A DNA stretch of 39,128 nucleotides from Hyphomicrobiaceae bacterium (GTDB lineage Bacteria > Pseudomonadota > Alphaproteobacteria > Rhizobiales > Hyphomicrobiaceae), in NCBI GenBank assembly GCA_020638035.1, contig JACKJI010000020.1, forward strand, positions 1 to 39,128, in the 5' to 3' direction. This document shows positions 16,801 through 24,555 of this stretch, one piece after another (within the stretch, counting starts at the first letter, position 1; every line of letters begins with the position of its first letter). The translations under genes were made by a program, and so were the position numbers. The notes under the pieces were generated by a model. It saw only the letters and a program-made list of their open reading frames with translations. It was not told the origin of the DNA and did not search any database.

Positions 16801-17240
16801 CGGCCGACAATCAGCGGTTCGGCGATGCCGACCGGGATCCTGTCCATGTTGGCGCGCACCTTGTCATGCACGCGCAGGATGGCGTTGTCCGCCTCCGTAC
16901 CGACCAGGAAGCGCGCGGTGACCACTACGCGATCGTCGACCGTCTGCGAGTAGACGTGCTCGACACCGTTGATCGACTTGACGATCGTCTCCAGCGGCTC
17001 GGTAACGAGGCGCACGGCGTCCTCGGCGCGCAGGCCATCGGCGTTGACCATGATGTCGACGAGCGGCACCGAGATCTGCGGCTCCTCTTCGCGCGGCAGC
17101 GATACGAGCGCAATGAGGCCCAATGCCAGCGCTGCGAGCAGCAAGAGCGGTGTCAGCGGCGACGCAATGAAGGCACGCGTCAGCCGCCCCGAAAGACCGA
17201 GGTTCGCGGACCCGGCCGGGTTGTTGGATTGCTGGCTCAT
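13869..17240 (-). CDS. RND efflux transporter permease
   Basis: This 1123-aa inner-membrane proton-driven pump has the AcrB-type duplicated 12-helix plan with two large periplasmic loops. The TM4 acidic pair is in GILVDDAIVVIEN, the HAE (organic-compound efflux) form rather than the heavy-metal form. At the TM10 position it has IVRNSILLVDF, with Arg where AcrB has Lys940. Two unusual low-complexity insertions are present: residues 301-319 in the first periplasmic loop and 537-560 between TM6 and TM7, both rich in His, Gly, Asp and Ala. It overlaps the adaptor gene by ATGA. No outer-membrane TolC-type gene is in the window. Confidence 0.95.
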   Translation of the reverse strand: MSQQSNNPAGSANLGLSGRLTRAFIASPLTPLLLLAALALGLIALVSLPREEEPQISVPLVDIMVNADGLRAEDAVRLVTEPLETIVKSINGVEHVYSQTVDDRVVVTARFLVGTEADNAILRVHDKVRANMDRIPVGIAEPLIVGRGIDDVAIVVATLAPKPEVAANWNDSRLYHLADDVRTELAKLDNVGLSYLSGGRPDQIRIEPIPEKLSLYGLTLAQLVGKVKEANRAFVAGNVRDQNRSLPVVAGQTLKGIPDIGLLLMTTRDGRPVYVRDVAKVVVDSKPQESRAWQMRPIFSGGGTSDAHAGAGDGAHVTGLTRVPAVSVAIAKRAGANAVTLSEAIIARLDQLKGKLIPDDISVSVTRNYGLTADEKANELLFHLGLATVSIVLLIGLVIGWREGVVVAIVIPTTILLTLFASYIMGYTINRVSLFALIFAIGILVDDAIVVIENIARHWGMADDRSKVQKAIEAVAEVGNPTIIATLTVVAALLPMLFVSGLMGPYMSPIPANASAAMIFSFFVAVMLTPWLMVRIGKPHASGQGGGAHGADGHGADDGGLLGRLYVKAARPILQTRKASWIFLLAVGAATLASTALFATKSVTVKLLPFDNKSELQVIVDLPEGSTLESTDRVLREAAERLQTLPELDTIEAYVGTAAPFNFNGLVRHFYLRSSPELGDLQVNLKAKHHRTRTSHEIALDVRARLNAVSLPDGTSIKVVEVPPGPPVLSTLLAEVYAKDPETRRAVAEKLKAAFRTVPYIVDVDDSYGQPAERLRISIDQDNLEFHRVEESDVYDTIQAYMTGLPVGYSHRGGGRHPIEIAVALPKSMRTITAETLSTPVPANALPGNRSIVELGDVVSISRERASYPVFRHNGRPAEMVLGELAGAFEAPIYGMLAVEEAINKADWGDVQKPRIAYHGQPVDDTTPVLLWDGEWEVTFVTFRDMGGAFAIAILGIYFLVVAQFGSFKLPLVILTPVPLTLIGIMIGHWLFGAPFSATSMIGFIALAGIIVRNSILLVDFIRHGRRPGQSLRATLLEAGAIRFKPILLTAVAAMIGAAVILTDPIFQGLAISLLFGLVSSTLLTVLVIPAIYVVLRDDGVPLEPGDGEPDRESLEPGPAATA

Positions 17241-18496
17241 GGCTGCACGATCTCGTCGCCGGGGTTGAGACCGCCGAGCACCTCGACGCCATCGCCGCCA
17301 TCGGCCAGCTGTGCCGGAAGCCCGAGCTGCACGACCACGTCGGACACCTCACCGCCACCGCGAGAGACCCGCACGAAGTCATAGCCATAGCGTGTCGTCA
17401 CAAAACCGCGCGGGATCACCATGCCACGGCGCTTGCCACCGGAGATGTAGATCAGCACGCGCTCGCCGACGTAGTAGTCGCCGAGGCCCTCCACCGTCGC
17501 ATCGGCGACGACACGGCCGCCTTGCAGCTCAGGATAGACCTGCGAGATCTCGCCCTTCAGCAGCGCCTTGTCCGTCGCCTGGAGGCTGCGCGAGCCAACC
17601 TGTACCGCATCGCCCTTCTTGATGAAGCGCGCATGCCGCTCGGGCAGTTCGAGCCGCAACACGTATTCGTTGGCGGCAATCGTTGCGAGGCTCTCGCCCG
17701 GCAGGATCACCGATCCGACCGTCACCGGCACGAGCAGCACGCGGCCAGAAGCCGGTGCCAACACCTCGCCCTCCTGCACCTGCCGCGTGACGACGTCGCG
17801 ATCCGCCTCGGCCGACTTCAACTGGTTGTCCACCACCTCGAGCTGGGTTCTGAGTTCGTCGACCTTCGCCTTCGGCGTGAAGCCGCGCTTGATCAGCTCT
17901 TCCTGCCGGCCAAGCTCACGCTCGGCGTTCTCGCGCTGCGCCTTGAGGCCGGCGATCTGTGCCGACACGGCCTTCAGCTTGAGCGCCAGCTTCTGATCGG
18001 CGACGAGGGCGATCACCTGACCGGTCTCCACCTGGCTGCCCTCGTCGACCGCCAGAGTGGCAACCGTGCCGCCGATGCGCGCACGCGCCTCGATACGATC
18101 GGTGGAACGCACGGTGGCGTAGACCGACTTCAGATCGTCGATCTCATTCATCTCGACCTTGAAGCTGGCGAGGCCATCGGAGTGTTGCGGCACCTGGGCA
18201 CCAGCGCCGCGGGCGTCCCGCGGCGTCGTCACCGCCTGGGCGTCGTTGTCCGCGGCCCCGTCCCCGGTCTTGGCGACACGGGAGAGCACGCTCGGCATCG
18301 CTACGCCGGAGCCCGGCCTGACGATACCGTTGGGCTCCGGCGCAACATTGGCGAGCACAACCGGTGCACGCTCCCGCTGCGTCGCCGCATGGCCGTCGGA
18401 AGGATCGCTCGAAATCCCGCCGCCGATTGCCGGCAGCGTCAGGGCGAGGCTCACGCCTGCGCACAAAAACGCCTTCTTGATCATGGTGTTGCTCAT
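17237..18496 (-). CDS. RND efflux periplasmic adaptor (membrane fusion protein)
   Basis: The 419-aa exported protein has a signal peptide (MIKKAFLCAGVSLALTLPA) and then an unusually long, Ala/Pro/Asp-rich linker of about 95 residues. The adaptor fold follows: a barrel-sandwich half (ARIGGTVATLAVDEGSQVETG), an alpha-hairpin coiled coil (LKAQRENAERELGRQEEL), the second lipoyl half (GEVLAPASGRVLLVPVTVG) and beta-barrel and membrane-proximal domains. I start at ATG 18496 because AAGGAC precedes it; the in-frame codon at 18601 would bury the signal peptide 40 residues in. The stop overlaps the permease ATG, so the two are translationally coupled. Confidence 0.93.
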   Translation of the reverse strand: MSNTMIKKAFLCAGVSLALTLPAIGGGISSDPSDGHAATQRERAPVVLANVAPEPNGIVRPGSGVAMPSVLSRVAKTGDGAADNDAQAVTTPRDARGAGAQVPQHSDGLASFKVEMNEIDDLKSVYATVRSTDRIEARARIGGTVATLAVDEGSQVETGQVIALVADQKLALKLKAVSAQIAGLKAQRENAERELGRQEELIKRGFTPKAKVDELRTQLEVVDNQLKSAEADRDVVTRQVQEGEVLAPASGRVLLVPVTVGSVILPGESLATIAANEYVLRLELPERHARFIKKGDAVQVGSRSLQATDKALLKGEISQVYPELQGGRVVADATVEGLGDYYVGERVLIYISGGKRRGMVIPRGFVTTRYGYDFVRVSRGGGEVSDVVVQLGLPAQLADGGDGVEVLGGLNPGDEIVQP

Positions 18497-18584
18497 GTCG
18501 TCCTTGATCGTTTGGGCTCTCCGGGAACAACCGCCCCGTGGCCTGATTTGACCCCTGGGTACCATGTCGCCTCCAACCGATTCC

Positions 18585-18598
18585 GTGATCCCCGTCAC
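18585..18598. promoter_or_regulatory. GTGA-N6-TCAC inverted repeat upstream of RND operon
   Basis: The perfect 4-6-4 repeat has the spacing of CRP/FNR-family sites (TGTGA-N6-TCACA core). It lies about 90 bases upstream of the adaptor start. With the second repeat at 18604-18619 it marks a likely control region; the binding protein is unknown. Confidence 0.3.
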
Positions 18599-18603
18599 CA
18601 AAC

Positions 18604-18619
18604 GTTCGCAGATGCGAAC
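18604..18619. promoter_or_regulatory. inverted repeat GTTCGC-AGAT-GCGAAC, candidate operator
   Basis: Perfect 6-4-6 palindrome about 110 bases upstream of the adaptor start, in the gap after the PcfJ-like gene. Efflux operons are often controlled by TetR- or MarR-type repressors at such sites. No such regulator gene is adjacent. Confidence 0.35.
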
Positions 18620-18688
18620 ATCTTGACCCTACACACGGATTTCCGCCACCACGATCATGCCAGCAGCGATCACATGGCGCCGGTAGGC

Positions 18689-19906
18689 TCAACGCCCCCG
18701 TCGCTCCAGATAGGCGAGGTCGTCGAGTGCGTCCGTCATCTGCTCTGCCGATTGGCAGTAGTCAGCGATCACGGGGTAAGGCAGACCCGGCCTGAAGCCA
18801 TGCGCCTCCCACAGCGGCCGCCAGAGGTCGTGCCAGGCGCCCGGACGCCGGCGATAGACCTCGGACTTGACCGGGTGCGGAGTATCGAGCACCTGCCAGC
18901 GCGTGAGCCAGCGGTAGACAGCCGCCCAGATCGCGTCGGGAGCATCGGTGTTGCTCACCGCACGCAGTTGAACCAGCCGCGGCACGCCACGCTCGGTACC
19001 ACCGAATGCGAGTTCAAGATCCGCCACTGTCCGGCCATCACGGTGCACGCTCCACACGCGGCTTCCGCGCAGGTAGCTTCCCGCGTAGCTGGATAGACAG
19101 TTGCGCATGCGCACTCCCTCCGCGACGAGCGGCGCCCCCCAGGGTATGGGCACGAAGGTGAACCCATCCACGGTGTCGCCGGCCGGTGGTGAAAGCCCGA
19201 TCGGGCCTGGCGGCTCGACCATCAAGAACTCGATGCCTTCCAGCCAGGCTCGCGCGCCAGAAGCGGCGTTGGCGAGCGAAAGCCCCGCCCGCCATGGCGC
19301 CGGAATCATCGTGCTCGCCGCATTGCGTCGCTCAGCGCCGTACCATGCCCACATCGCGATCGTGGCAATGCCGTCGACCGATCCCGGCCGCCGCACGCGC
19401 TTCAGCTCCCGCGCCACCCACAGTGCGAAGTCGTCGCCCGCGATCCTCGCGCCAACGCTCACCCCGTCCAGCCAGCCCGGCCAGTCCGCGGCGTCCGATG
19501 GCATCAGATTACCGATGCGCGCGGAGATGAGCGGCCCATCGGGCAGCGGCAGAAGCAGCGCGGCGCAGCAACCCTCCGGCGGCACGCGACGGGTCCACGA
19601 CGGCAGACCGAGTGCCGCCGCGACCTCCTTCAGTGATCCACCCGCGATGACTTGGCTGCGGGCGTCGACCGCGAGCTGTGGCCGCCGGCATGCCATCGCA
19701 TAGAGCGCTGCGGGAAAAGACAGCAGGAGCTGAGCGAGATAGGGATGCGACAGCGCAAGCGCGCGCACCGCCTTCCGCCGCCGACGCGGAAAGCGCACAA
19801 GCGCCGCCTGCTGAGCGGGCGACAGGATGAATTCGTGTGTGGCGGCACGCGCGCGAGCAGGCGCGTTTGCCGGCGCGTCATGGAGTGAAAGCTCCATCGC
19901 GGTCAC
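18689..19906 (-). CDS. PcfJ-like domain protein, chromosomal and stand-alone
   Basis: The 405-aa protein has no membrane segment. The C-terminal half carries the PcfJ-type pattern: MRNCLSSYAGSYLRG (about residues 267-282), then WSVHRDGRTVADLEL, then VQLRAVSNTDAP (about 311-322). This is the Cys-Tyr-Gly / ordered strand / Gln-Arg-Asn series of PcfJ proteins, known from conjugative plasmids such as pCF10 but of unknown biochemistry. The N-terminal half (Arg-rich segment FPRRRRKAVRALALSHPYL, then helical) is not recognised. Neighbours are an efflux operon and hflX, with no conjugation genes or phage genes. The assignment rests on motif reading and should be tested by profile search. Confidence 0.65.
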   Translation of the reverse strand: MTAMELSLHDAPANAPARARAATHEFILSPAQQAALVRFPRRRRKAVRALALSHPYLAQLLLSFPAALYAMACRRPQLAVDARSQVIAGGSLKEVAAALGLPSWTRRVPPEGCCAALLLPLPDGPLISARIGNLMPSDAADWPGWLDGVSVGARIAGDDFALWVARELKRVRRPGSVDGIATIAMWAWYGAERRNAASTMIPAPWRAGLSLANAASGARAWLEGIEFLMVEPPGPIGLSPPAGDTVDGFTFVPIPWGAPLVAEGVRMRNCLSSYAGSYLRGSRVWSVHRDGRTVADLELAFGGTERGVPRLVQLRAVSNTDAPDAIWAAVYRWLTRWQVLDTPHPVKSEVYRRRPGAWHDLWRPLWEAHGFRPGLPYPVIADYCQSAEQMTDALDDLAYLERRGR

Positions 19907-20253
19907 CAGACTTTCTAGGTCTTCGATTGAACGGTTTCAGTGCAGCAGCGCGCCCTCAGTTGGCGCGCACGACCAGGCGCTCCGACGAGCGCCGGAGAGC
20001 GGGGTCAGGCACCCTCTCGTGGGGTGCGGATGATATGAGTGTCGCGCATCGACACCTCCGCTTCTGTGGTCTTCCAGGTTCACACGCCGTGCCATCCAAG
20101 AGCCGGCTCATGAAAAAACGCGCCACCAAGTCTGACGACGCGCGTTGTCTTATGACACTGCAAGACAATTTGAGCAAGAGTTGGGCGCATGCACGCTTGT
20201 GCGTACGTCAAGGCTCGGCAGTCTACACCCACGCACTCACTCGTTGTGTGCGC
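19907..20253. other. 347-base intergenic region between hflX and PcfJ-like gene
   Basis: Both flanking genes are on the minus strand, so this gap holds the 3' side of hflX and the promoter of the PcfJ-like gene. Apart from the candidate hflX terminator at 20113-20146, I see GC-rich hairpin-forming stretches (GCACCC/GGGTGC near 20010-20030) but no convincing promoter or gene. Confidence 0.5.
20113..20146 (-). terminator. candidate terminator downstream of hflX
   Basis: On the minus strand AACGCGC (20146-20140) pairs with GCGCGTT (20123-20117), and the right arm runs into six T (20118-20113). The 16-base loop is large, so strength is uncertain. It lies about 107 bases after the hflX stop. Confidence 0.45.
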
Positions 20254-21675
20254 TCAGTTTGCTTTCTGGATGCGTGCGTCGAGCCGACCCTTGCGATCGG
20301 CGGGAATGCGCACGGTGAATGAGGCGCTGCCGTCCTCTCTCTCTTCAGTCGCGATCACATCGGCATTTTCGTAGAGCCAGGCGCGGAGCTTGCCATCGCC
20401 AGCGCCAATCGGAACAGTCACGATCTCGTCGGTGACGCCGAGCCGCGCATCGATTGCATCGAGCAGGCTTGCAAGGCCTTCGCCCGTCACCGCCGATACA
20501 AGCACCGGGCGCGGCGACCGAAAGCGCGCAGCATTTTCCGCCTCTGTTCGCGTCACAGGCGACAGACGATCGATCTTGTTCCAGACTTCCAGAACGTGGT
20601 TCTCCGCCGGCGTCAGATCAATGCCGAGACTGGTCAGTACCTCGTTGACGTCGTCGGCCTGCGCCTGGCTCTCCTCGTGCGAGATGTCGCGCACGTGCAG
20701 GATCAGATCAGCGTCAATCACCTCTTCCAACGTGGCGCGGAACGCCGCGACCAGCATTGTCGGCAGGTCGGAGATGAAGCCGACCGTGTCCGACAGGATG
20801 ATGCGGCGCCCGCTCGCCAGCTTCACCTCGCGCATGGTCGGGTCGAGCGTCGCGAACACCTGGTCCATCGCCAGAACCTCGGCACCCGTCAACCGGTTGA
20901 ACAGCGTCGACTTGCCGGCGTTGGTATAGCCGACGATGGCGACAACCGGATAAGGCACCTTGCGACGGCCGGCGCGATGCAGTTCGCGCGTCCGCACGAC
21001 CTGTTCCAGCTCTTTGCGGATCGCATCGATCCGGTCCTGCAGCATGCGTCGGTCGAGTTCGATCTGCGCCTCGCCCGGACCGCCGAGGAAGCCACCGCCG
21101 CCGCGCTGGCGTTCCAGATGGGTCCACGCGCGGACGAGACGCCCTTTTTGATAGGATAGGTGCGCGAGTTCGACCTGTAGACGGCCTTCCCGTGTGCGTG
21201 CCCGCGCGCCGAAGATTTCCAGGATGAGACCGGTGCGGTCGAGCACCTTCGCGTTCCAAGCCTTCTCCAGGTTGCGCTGCTGCACCGGCGACACCTGGTG
21301 GTCGACGATGACAAGGCCGATTTCCTTCGTCTCGACGAGCGCCCTCAACTCCTCGACCTTGCCCGAGCCGAAAAGCGTACCGGGGCGGGGATGTGGCACA
21401 GGCACGATCAGCCCATCCACCACTTCAAGTTGGATTGCCTCAGCAAGCCCGCATGCCTCTGTCAGCCGGTCCTGCGGGGAATGGGCAGATGTCGGCTTGC
21501 GCTGTGGCTTTCTGCGGACTGCCTCCGCCTCGCCCGAACCTTGGGTCGCAGCAACCGAAGACGCAACCTCGCTGCCGCGGGCCGGCAGCACCGGCACGAG
21601 TACGAGGACACGCTCGCGCGGGGGTTGCACTCCGCGCACGCGGTCGCTCGGCGCGGAGCGCGCCGGATCACGCAA
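20254..21675 (-). CDS. hflX: GTPase HflX
   Basis: This 473-aa GTPase splits stalled ribosomes under stress. The HflX N-terminal domain includes PGTLFGSGKVEEL and IVDHQVSPVQQRNLE. A Gly-rich linker (ERQRGGGGFLGGPGE) leads to the G domain with G1 GYTNAGKST, G3 DTVGF and G4 NKID. The start is TTG at 21675; the first 60-70 residues, rich in Arg, Pro and Ser, are an extension beyond the E. coli protein. It lies 48 bases downstream of hfq, an arrangement conserved in many proteobacteria. The hflX frame is also open back to the hfq stop codon. Confidence 0.96.
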   Translation of the reverse strand: MRDPARSAPSDRVRGVQPPRERVLVLVPVLPARGSEVASSVAATQGSGEAEAVRRKPQRKPTSAHSPQDRLTEACGLAEAIQLEVVDGLIVPVPHPRPGTLFGSGKVEELRALVETKEIGLVIVDHQVSPVQQRNLEKAWNAKVLDRTGLILEIFGARARTREGRLQVELAHLSYQKGRLVRAWTHLERQRGGGGFLGGPGEAQIELDRRMLQDRIDAIRKELEQVVRTRELHRAGRRKVPYPVVAIVGYTNAGKSTLFNRLTGAEVLAMDQVFATLDPTMREVKLASGRRIILSDTVGFISDLPTMLVAAFRATLEEVIDADLILHVRDISHEESQAQADDVNEVLTSLGIDLTPAENHVLEVWNKIDRLSPVTRTEAENAARFRSPRPVLVSAVTGEGLASLLDAIDARLGVTDEIVTVPIGAGDGKLRAWLYENADVIATEEREDGSASFTVRIPADRKGRLDARIQKAN

Positions 21676-21723
21676 ATCTGGAGCCTTCTTGTCGATCGGC
21701 TTCGGTCCCTCGGTTGGCCGGCG

Positions 21724-21972
21724 TCAGTGGCCGTCAGCGGGATCCGTCTCCATCAGGTGAACCGGCTGTCCCGGCATGATCGTCGAGATGGCATGTTTAT
21801 AGACCAGCTGGGAGTGACCGTCGCGCCTGAGCAGCACACAGAAGTTGTCGAACCACGTTACGATGCCCTGCAGCTTCACGCCGTTGATCAGGAAGATAGT
21901 CAGCGGTGTCTTGTTCTTTCGAACGTGGTTGAGGAATGTATCCTGGAGGCTTTGAACTTTGTCTGCCGCCAT
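21724..21972 (-). CDS. hfq: RNA chaperone Hfq
   Basis: This 82-aa Sm-like protein forms the hexamer that pairs small RNAs with mRNAs. Sm1 runs through VQSLQDTFLNHVRKNKTPLT and INGVKLQGIVTWFDNFCVLL; Sm2 includes LVYKHAISTIMP, where E. coli has YKHAISTVVP. The C-terminal tail is short (about 15 residues), as usual in alphaproteobacteria. The ATG is preceded by AAGGGCGG at about ten bases. It begins the hfq-hflX unit, 242 bases after the aminotransferase gene. Confidence 0.99.
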   Translation of the reverse strand: MAADKVQSLQDTFLNHVRKNKTPLTIFLINGVKLQGIVTWFDNFCVLLRRDGHSQLVYKHAISTIMPGQPVHLMETDPADGH

Positions 21973-22214
21973 CGTTTTTTTCCGCCCTTGTTCAATTTTT
22001 TCCGTACCGAACTGCCCCGTTCCTTGTCAGACGTTGCACGAAGCAGGCACGCTCTGGGAGCCAGTCTCCCAGGGGTCGCGAGCCAGCCAATCGACGTTTC
22101 CGGTTCGGGGACACTAGCCCGGCGATCCGTTCCAACGCAAAGGCAAAGACTTCCGCTGACATAGGCAATACGCCGCAGAGTATTCTCTCCGGAACCAGAC
22201 AATCCACCGCTAGA

Positions 22215-23075
22215 TTAATTTGTTACCGGTGCGATGTCGTGAAAGTGTCGTCTTAGCCGCATGGTGACGGGCCCCGGCCTGCCATCTCCAATCGGCGTGC
22301 CGTCGATGCGGACCACGGGCATGACCGTATTGGTTGCAGAGGTCACAAATGCCTCGCGCGCGCTCAGAGCCTCCGCTGGCGTGAAGGCCCTCTCCTCCAG
22401 CCTCAACCTCTCCCGACGAATGGCGTCGATCAGCGTTGCACGCGTCACCCCGGGCAGCAGGGCCGGCGACAGCGACCGTGTCACGAGCACTCCCTCGTCC
22501 GTGACGATCCAGGCATTCGAGGATGCCCCCTCGGTGACGAACCCGTCCCGGTCGACGAGCCAGGCCTCCTTGGCGCCCCGCCGCCCCGCCTCCCGCTTGG
22601 CGAGCACCGCCGGCAGCAGCATGACCGTCTTGATATCGCAGCGATCCCAGCGGATGTCGGGCAGCGTGATCACGGCGATACCGGTTTGGGCCACCTGGTC
22701 CGCCTGGCCCAGCGGCAGCGCCCGTGCAAGGCAGACGACCGTCGGCCGCGTGCCCGCGGGCGGGATGGCAAAGTCACGCGGGGCCGCACCGCGCGACACC
22801 TGGAGATAGACGAGCCCATCGCGCACCCGGTTGCGCCGCACGGTCTCGTGCAAAACGTGCGCAAGAGCAGAAAGGCTCATGGGGCTTGCGATCTCCAACG
22901 CCTCGAGCGAGCGGGCGAGACGCGCGAGATGCCGGTCGAGATCGACGATGCCGCCGCCTGCGATCTCGCACACCTCGTAGACCGAATCGGCGAACTGAAA
23001 GCCGCGATCCTCGACATGCACCGAGGCATCCGCATAGCGGTGATAGCGGCCGTTCACATAGACGATGCGGGTCAC
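22215..23075 (-). CDS. dat: D-amino-acid aminotransferase (class IV PLP aminotransferase)
   Basis: The 286-aa fold-type IV aminotransferase has RGFQFADSVYEV near the N-terminus, the PLP lysine K149 in CDIKTVMLLP, and E182 in TEGASSNAW, which matches the Glu contacting the PLP ring. The first motif and lengths fit D-alanine/D-amino-acid transaminase better than branched-chain transaminase or ADC lyase. The reaction would interconvert D-alanine and D-glutamate through 2-oxo acids, supplying cell-wall precursors. It is placed between trkA and hfq on the same strand. Substrate specificity within class IV is often hard to predict, so the dat name is probable rather than certain. Confidence 0.85.
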   Translation of the reverse strand: MTRIVYVNGRYHRYADASVHVEDRGFQFADSVYEVCEIAGGGIVDLDRHLARLARSLEALEIASPMSLSALAHVLHETVRRNRVRDGLVYLQVSRGAAPRDFAIPPAGTRPTVVCLARALPLGQADQVAQTGIAVITLPDIRWDRCDIKTVMLLPAVLAKREAGRRGAKEAWLVDRDGFVTEGASSNAWIVTDEGVLVTRSLSPALLPGVTRATLIDAIRRERLRLEERAFTPAEALSAREAFVTSATNTVMPVVRIDGTPIGDGRPGPVTMRLRRHFHDIAPVTN

Positions 23076-23178
23076 GGCGATAGCGGCCTCCGCGAAATCA
23101 TGCTTGGAGCAAGGTTCGGCGGCGAATGGCGAGGAACGCCACGACGTGCCTTGGCGCTGGCCAATGTTGCCCGCGCCA

Positions 23179-24555
23179 TTAGAAGTAGTCCGGGCTTACG
23201 CGGAACATCTGCTCCACCTCGCGTACGTGGTCGGCCCGCGCGAACAGCACGACCCGATCCTTCACCTCCAGCTCGGTGGCGCCCGTCGCCATCATCACCT
23301 TGCCGTCCCGCAGGATCGCACCGAAACGGATACCCTCCGACGTCTTATAATCGCGCAGCTGCCGGCCAAGCACCGGTGCGGTCTCCAGAACCTCCGCTTC
23401 GATCAGCTCGCCCGCCCCATTGTGCACCGAGTGGACGCCACGGATGCGACCACGCCGGACGTGCTGAAGCACCCGGCTCACGGTGATGGCGCGCGGATTG
23501 ACATGGGCATCGATGCCCAGCGAGCGCACCATGCCGGCATAGTTCGCCGTGTTGATGAGCACCATGTTGGACCGGCATCCAAGCTGCTTGGCGAGCGCCG
23601 ACGTCAGAAGGTTGACCTGATCGTCGTTGGTCACGGCAACGAGGGTATCGGCGGCCGAGATCTCCGCCTCGCGCAGTACATCTTCCGATAGTGCCGAGCC
23701 GTGTAGCACGACCGTGCGCTCGAGCGTCTCGGCAATGTGCACCGCGCGCTCGCGCGAGACCTCGATCACCTTGATTCGGATATTGGGCTCGCGCTCCTCG
23801 AGCTGGCGCGCGATGTAAAGGCCGATGTTGCCGCCGCCCGCAATGACGATGCGGCGCGCGCGCTTCTCCTCGTGGCCGAAGATCTGCAACGTCCTGTTGA
23901 TCTGATCGGATGGCGTGATGACGTAGGCCTCGTCGCCTTCGTGCAACTGGTCCTGCCCATGCGGGATGAACAGCCGCCCCTTGCGCACCAACGCCGTCGT
24001 GATCGCGGGGAGGTCTGGAAAAAGGTGCGCAAGCTGAGTCAGCGGTGTTTCCAGCACCGGGCACTCCGGGCCGCACGCGATGCCCAGCACCGAGATCTTG
24101 CCGTCGCCAAAGCTGACCGTGTCAAAGGCGCCCGGCAACTGCAACCGGCGCAGGATCATGTTGCCGACCTCGATCTCCGGCGAGATGATGAAATCGATCG
24201 GCATCGCCTCGCGCGCGAAAAGTCGCCGCCACTCGGTTTGCAGATACGTCTGGGCTCTGACGCGCGCGATCTTGGTCGGAATGTCGAACAGCGTATGTGC
24301 CACCTGGCACGCCACCATGTTGACCTCGTCGTGAAGCGTCACGGCAATCAACATGTCCGCCTCGTTCGCGCCCGCGCGCTGCAGCACGTCGGGATGAGCG
24401 GCGTTGCCGTGGATTGCGCGAACCTCGAGCATGTCATTCGCACGCTGCACAAGATCGGCACTGGCATCGATGATCGATACGCTGTTGCCTTCGGTCGACA
24501 ACCGCTCGGCGATACCCGTGCCGACCTGGCCCGCACCGCAAATGATGACCTTCAT
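23179..24555 (-). CDS. trkA: Trk system potassium uptake protein TrkA
   Basis: This 458-aa cytoplasmic NAD-binding regulator of TrkH-type K+ channels has two RCK units. The first Rossmann signature is CGAGQVGTG (residues 6-14) and the second is AGGGNIGLY (near 237-245), each followed by a TrkA-C subdomain. The length equals that of E. coli TrkA. No trkH gene is in the window. It is the next gene after ntrX, in the order seen in many alphaproteobacteria, with a 343-base gap containing a repeat element. Confidence 0.97.
   Translation of the reverse strand: MKVIICGAGQVGTGIAERLSTEGNSVSIIDASADLVQRANDMLEVRAIHGNAAHPDVLQRAGANEADMLIAVTLHDEVNMVACQVAHTLFDIPTKIARVRAQTYLQTEWRRLFAREAMPIDFIISPEIEVGNMILRRLQLPGAFDTVSFGDGKISVLGIACGPECPVLETPLTQLAHLFPDLPAITTALVRKGRLFIPHGQDQLHEGDEAYVITPSDQINRTLQIFGHEEKRARRIVIAGGGNIGLYIARQLEEREPNIRIKVIEVSRERAVHIAETLERTVVLHGSALSEDVLREAEISAADTLVAVTNDDQVNLLTSALAKQLGCRSNMVLINTANYAGMVRSLGIDAHVNPRAITVSRVLQHVRRGRIRGVHSVHNGAGELIEAEVLETAPVLGRQLRDYKTSEGIRFGAILRDGKVMMATGATELEVKDRVVLFARADHVREVEQMFRVSPDYF

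Noticed and set aside
17522..19096. 524-codon plus-strand open frame over the adaptor and PcfJ-like genes
   Set aside because: Antisense shadow of conserved coding sequence, no recognisable domain.
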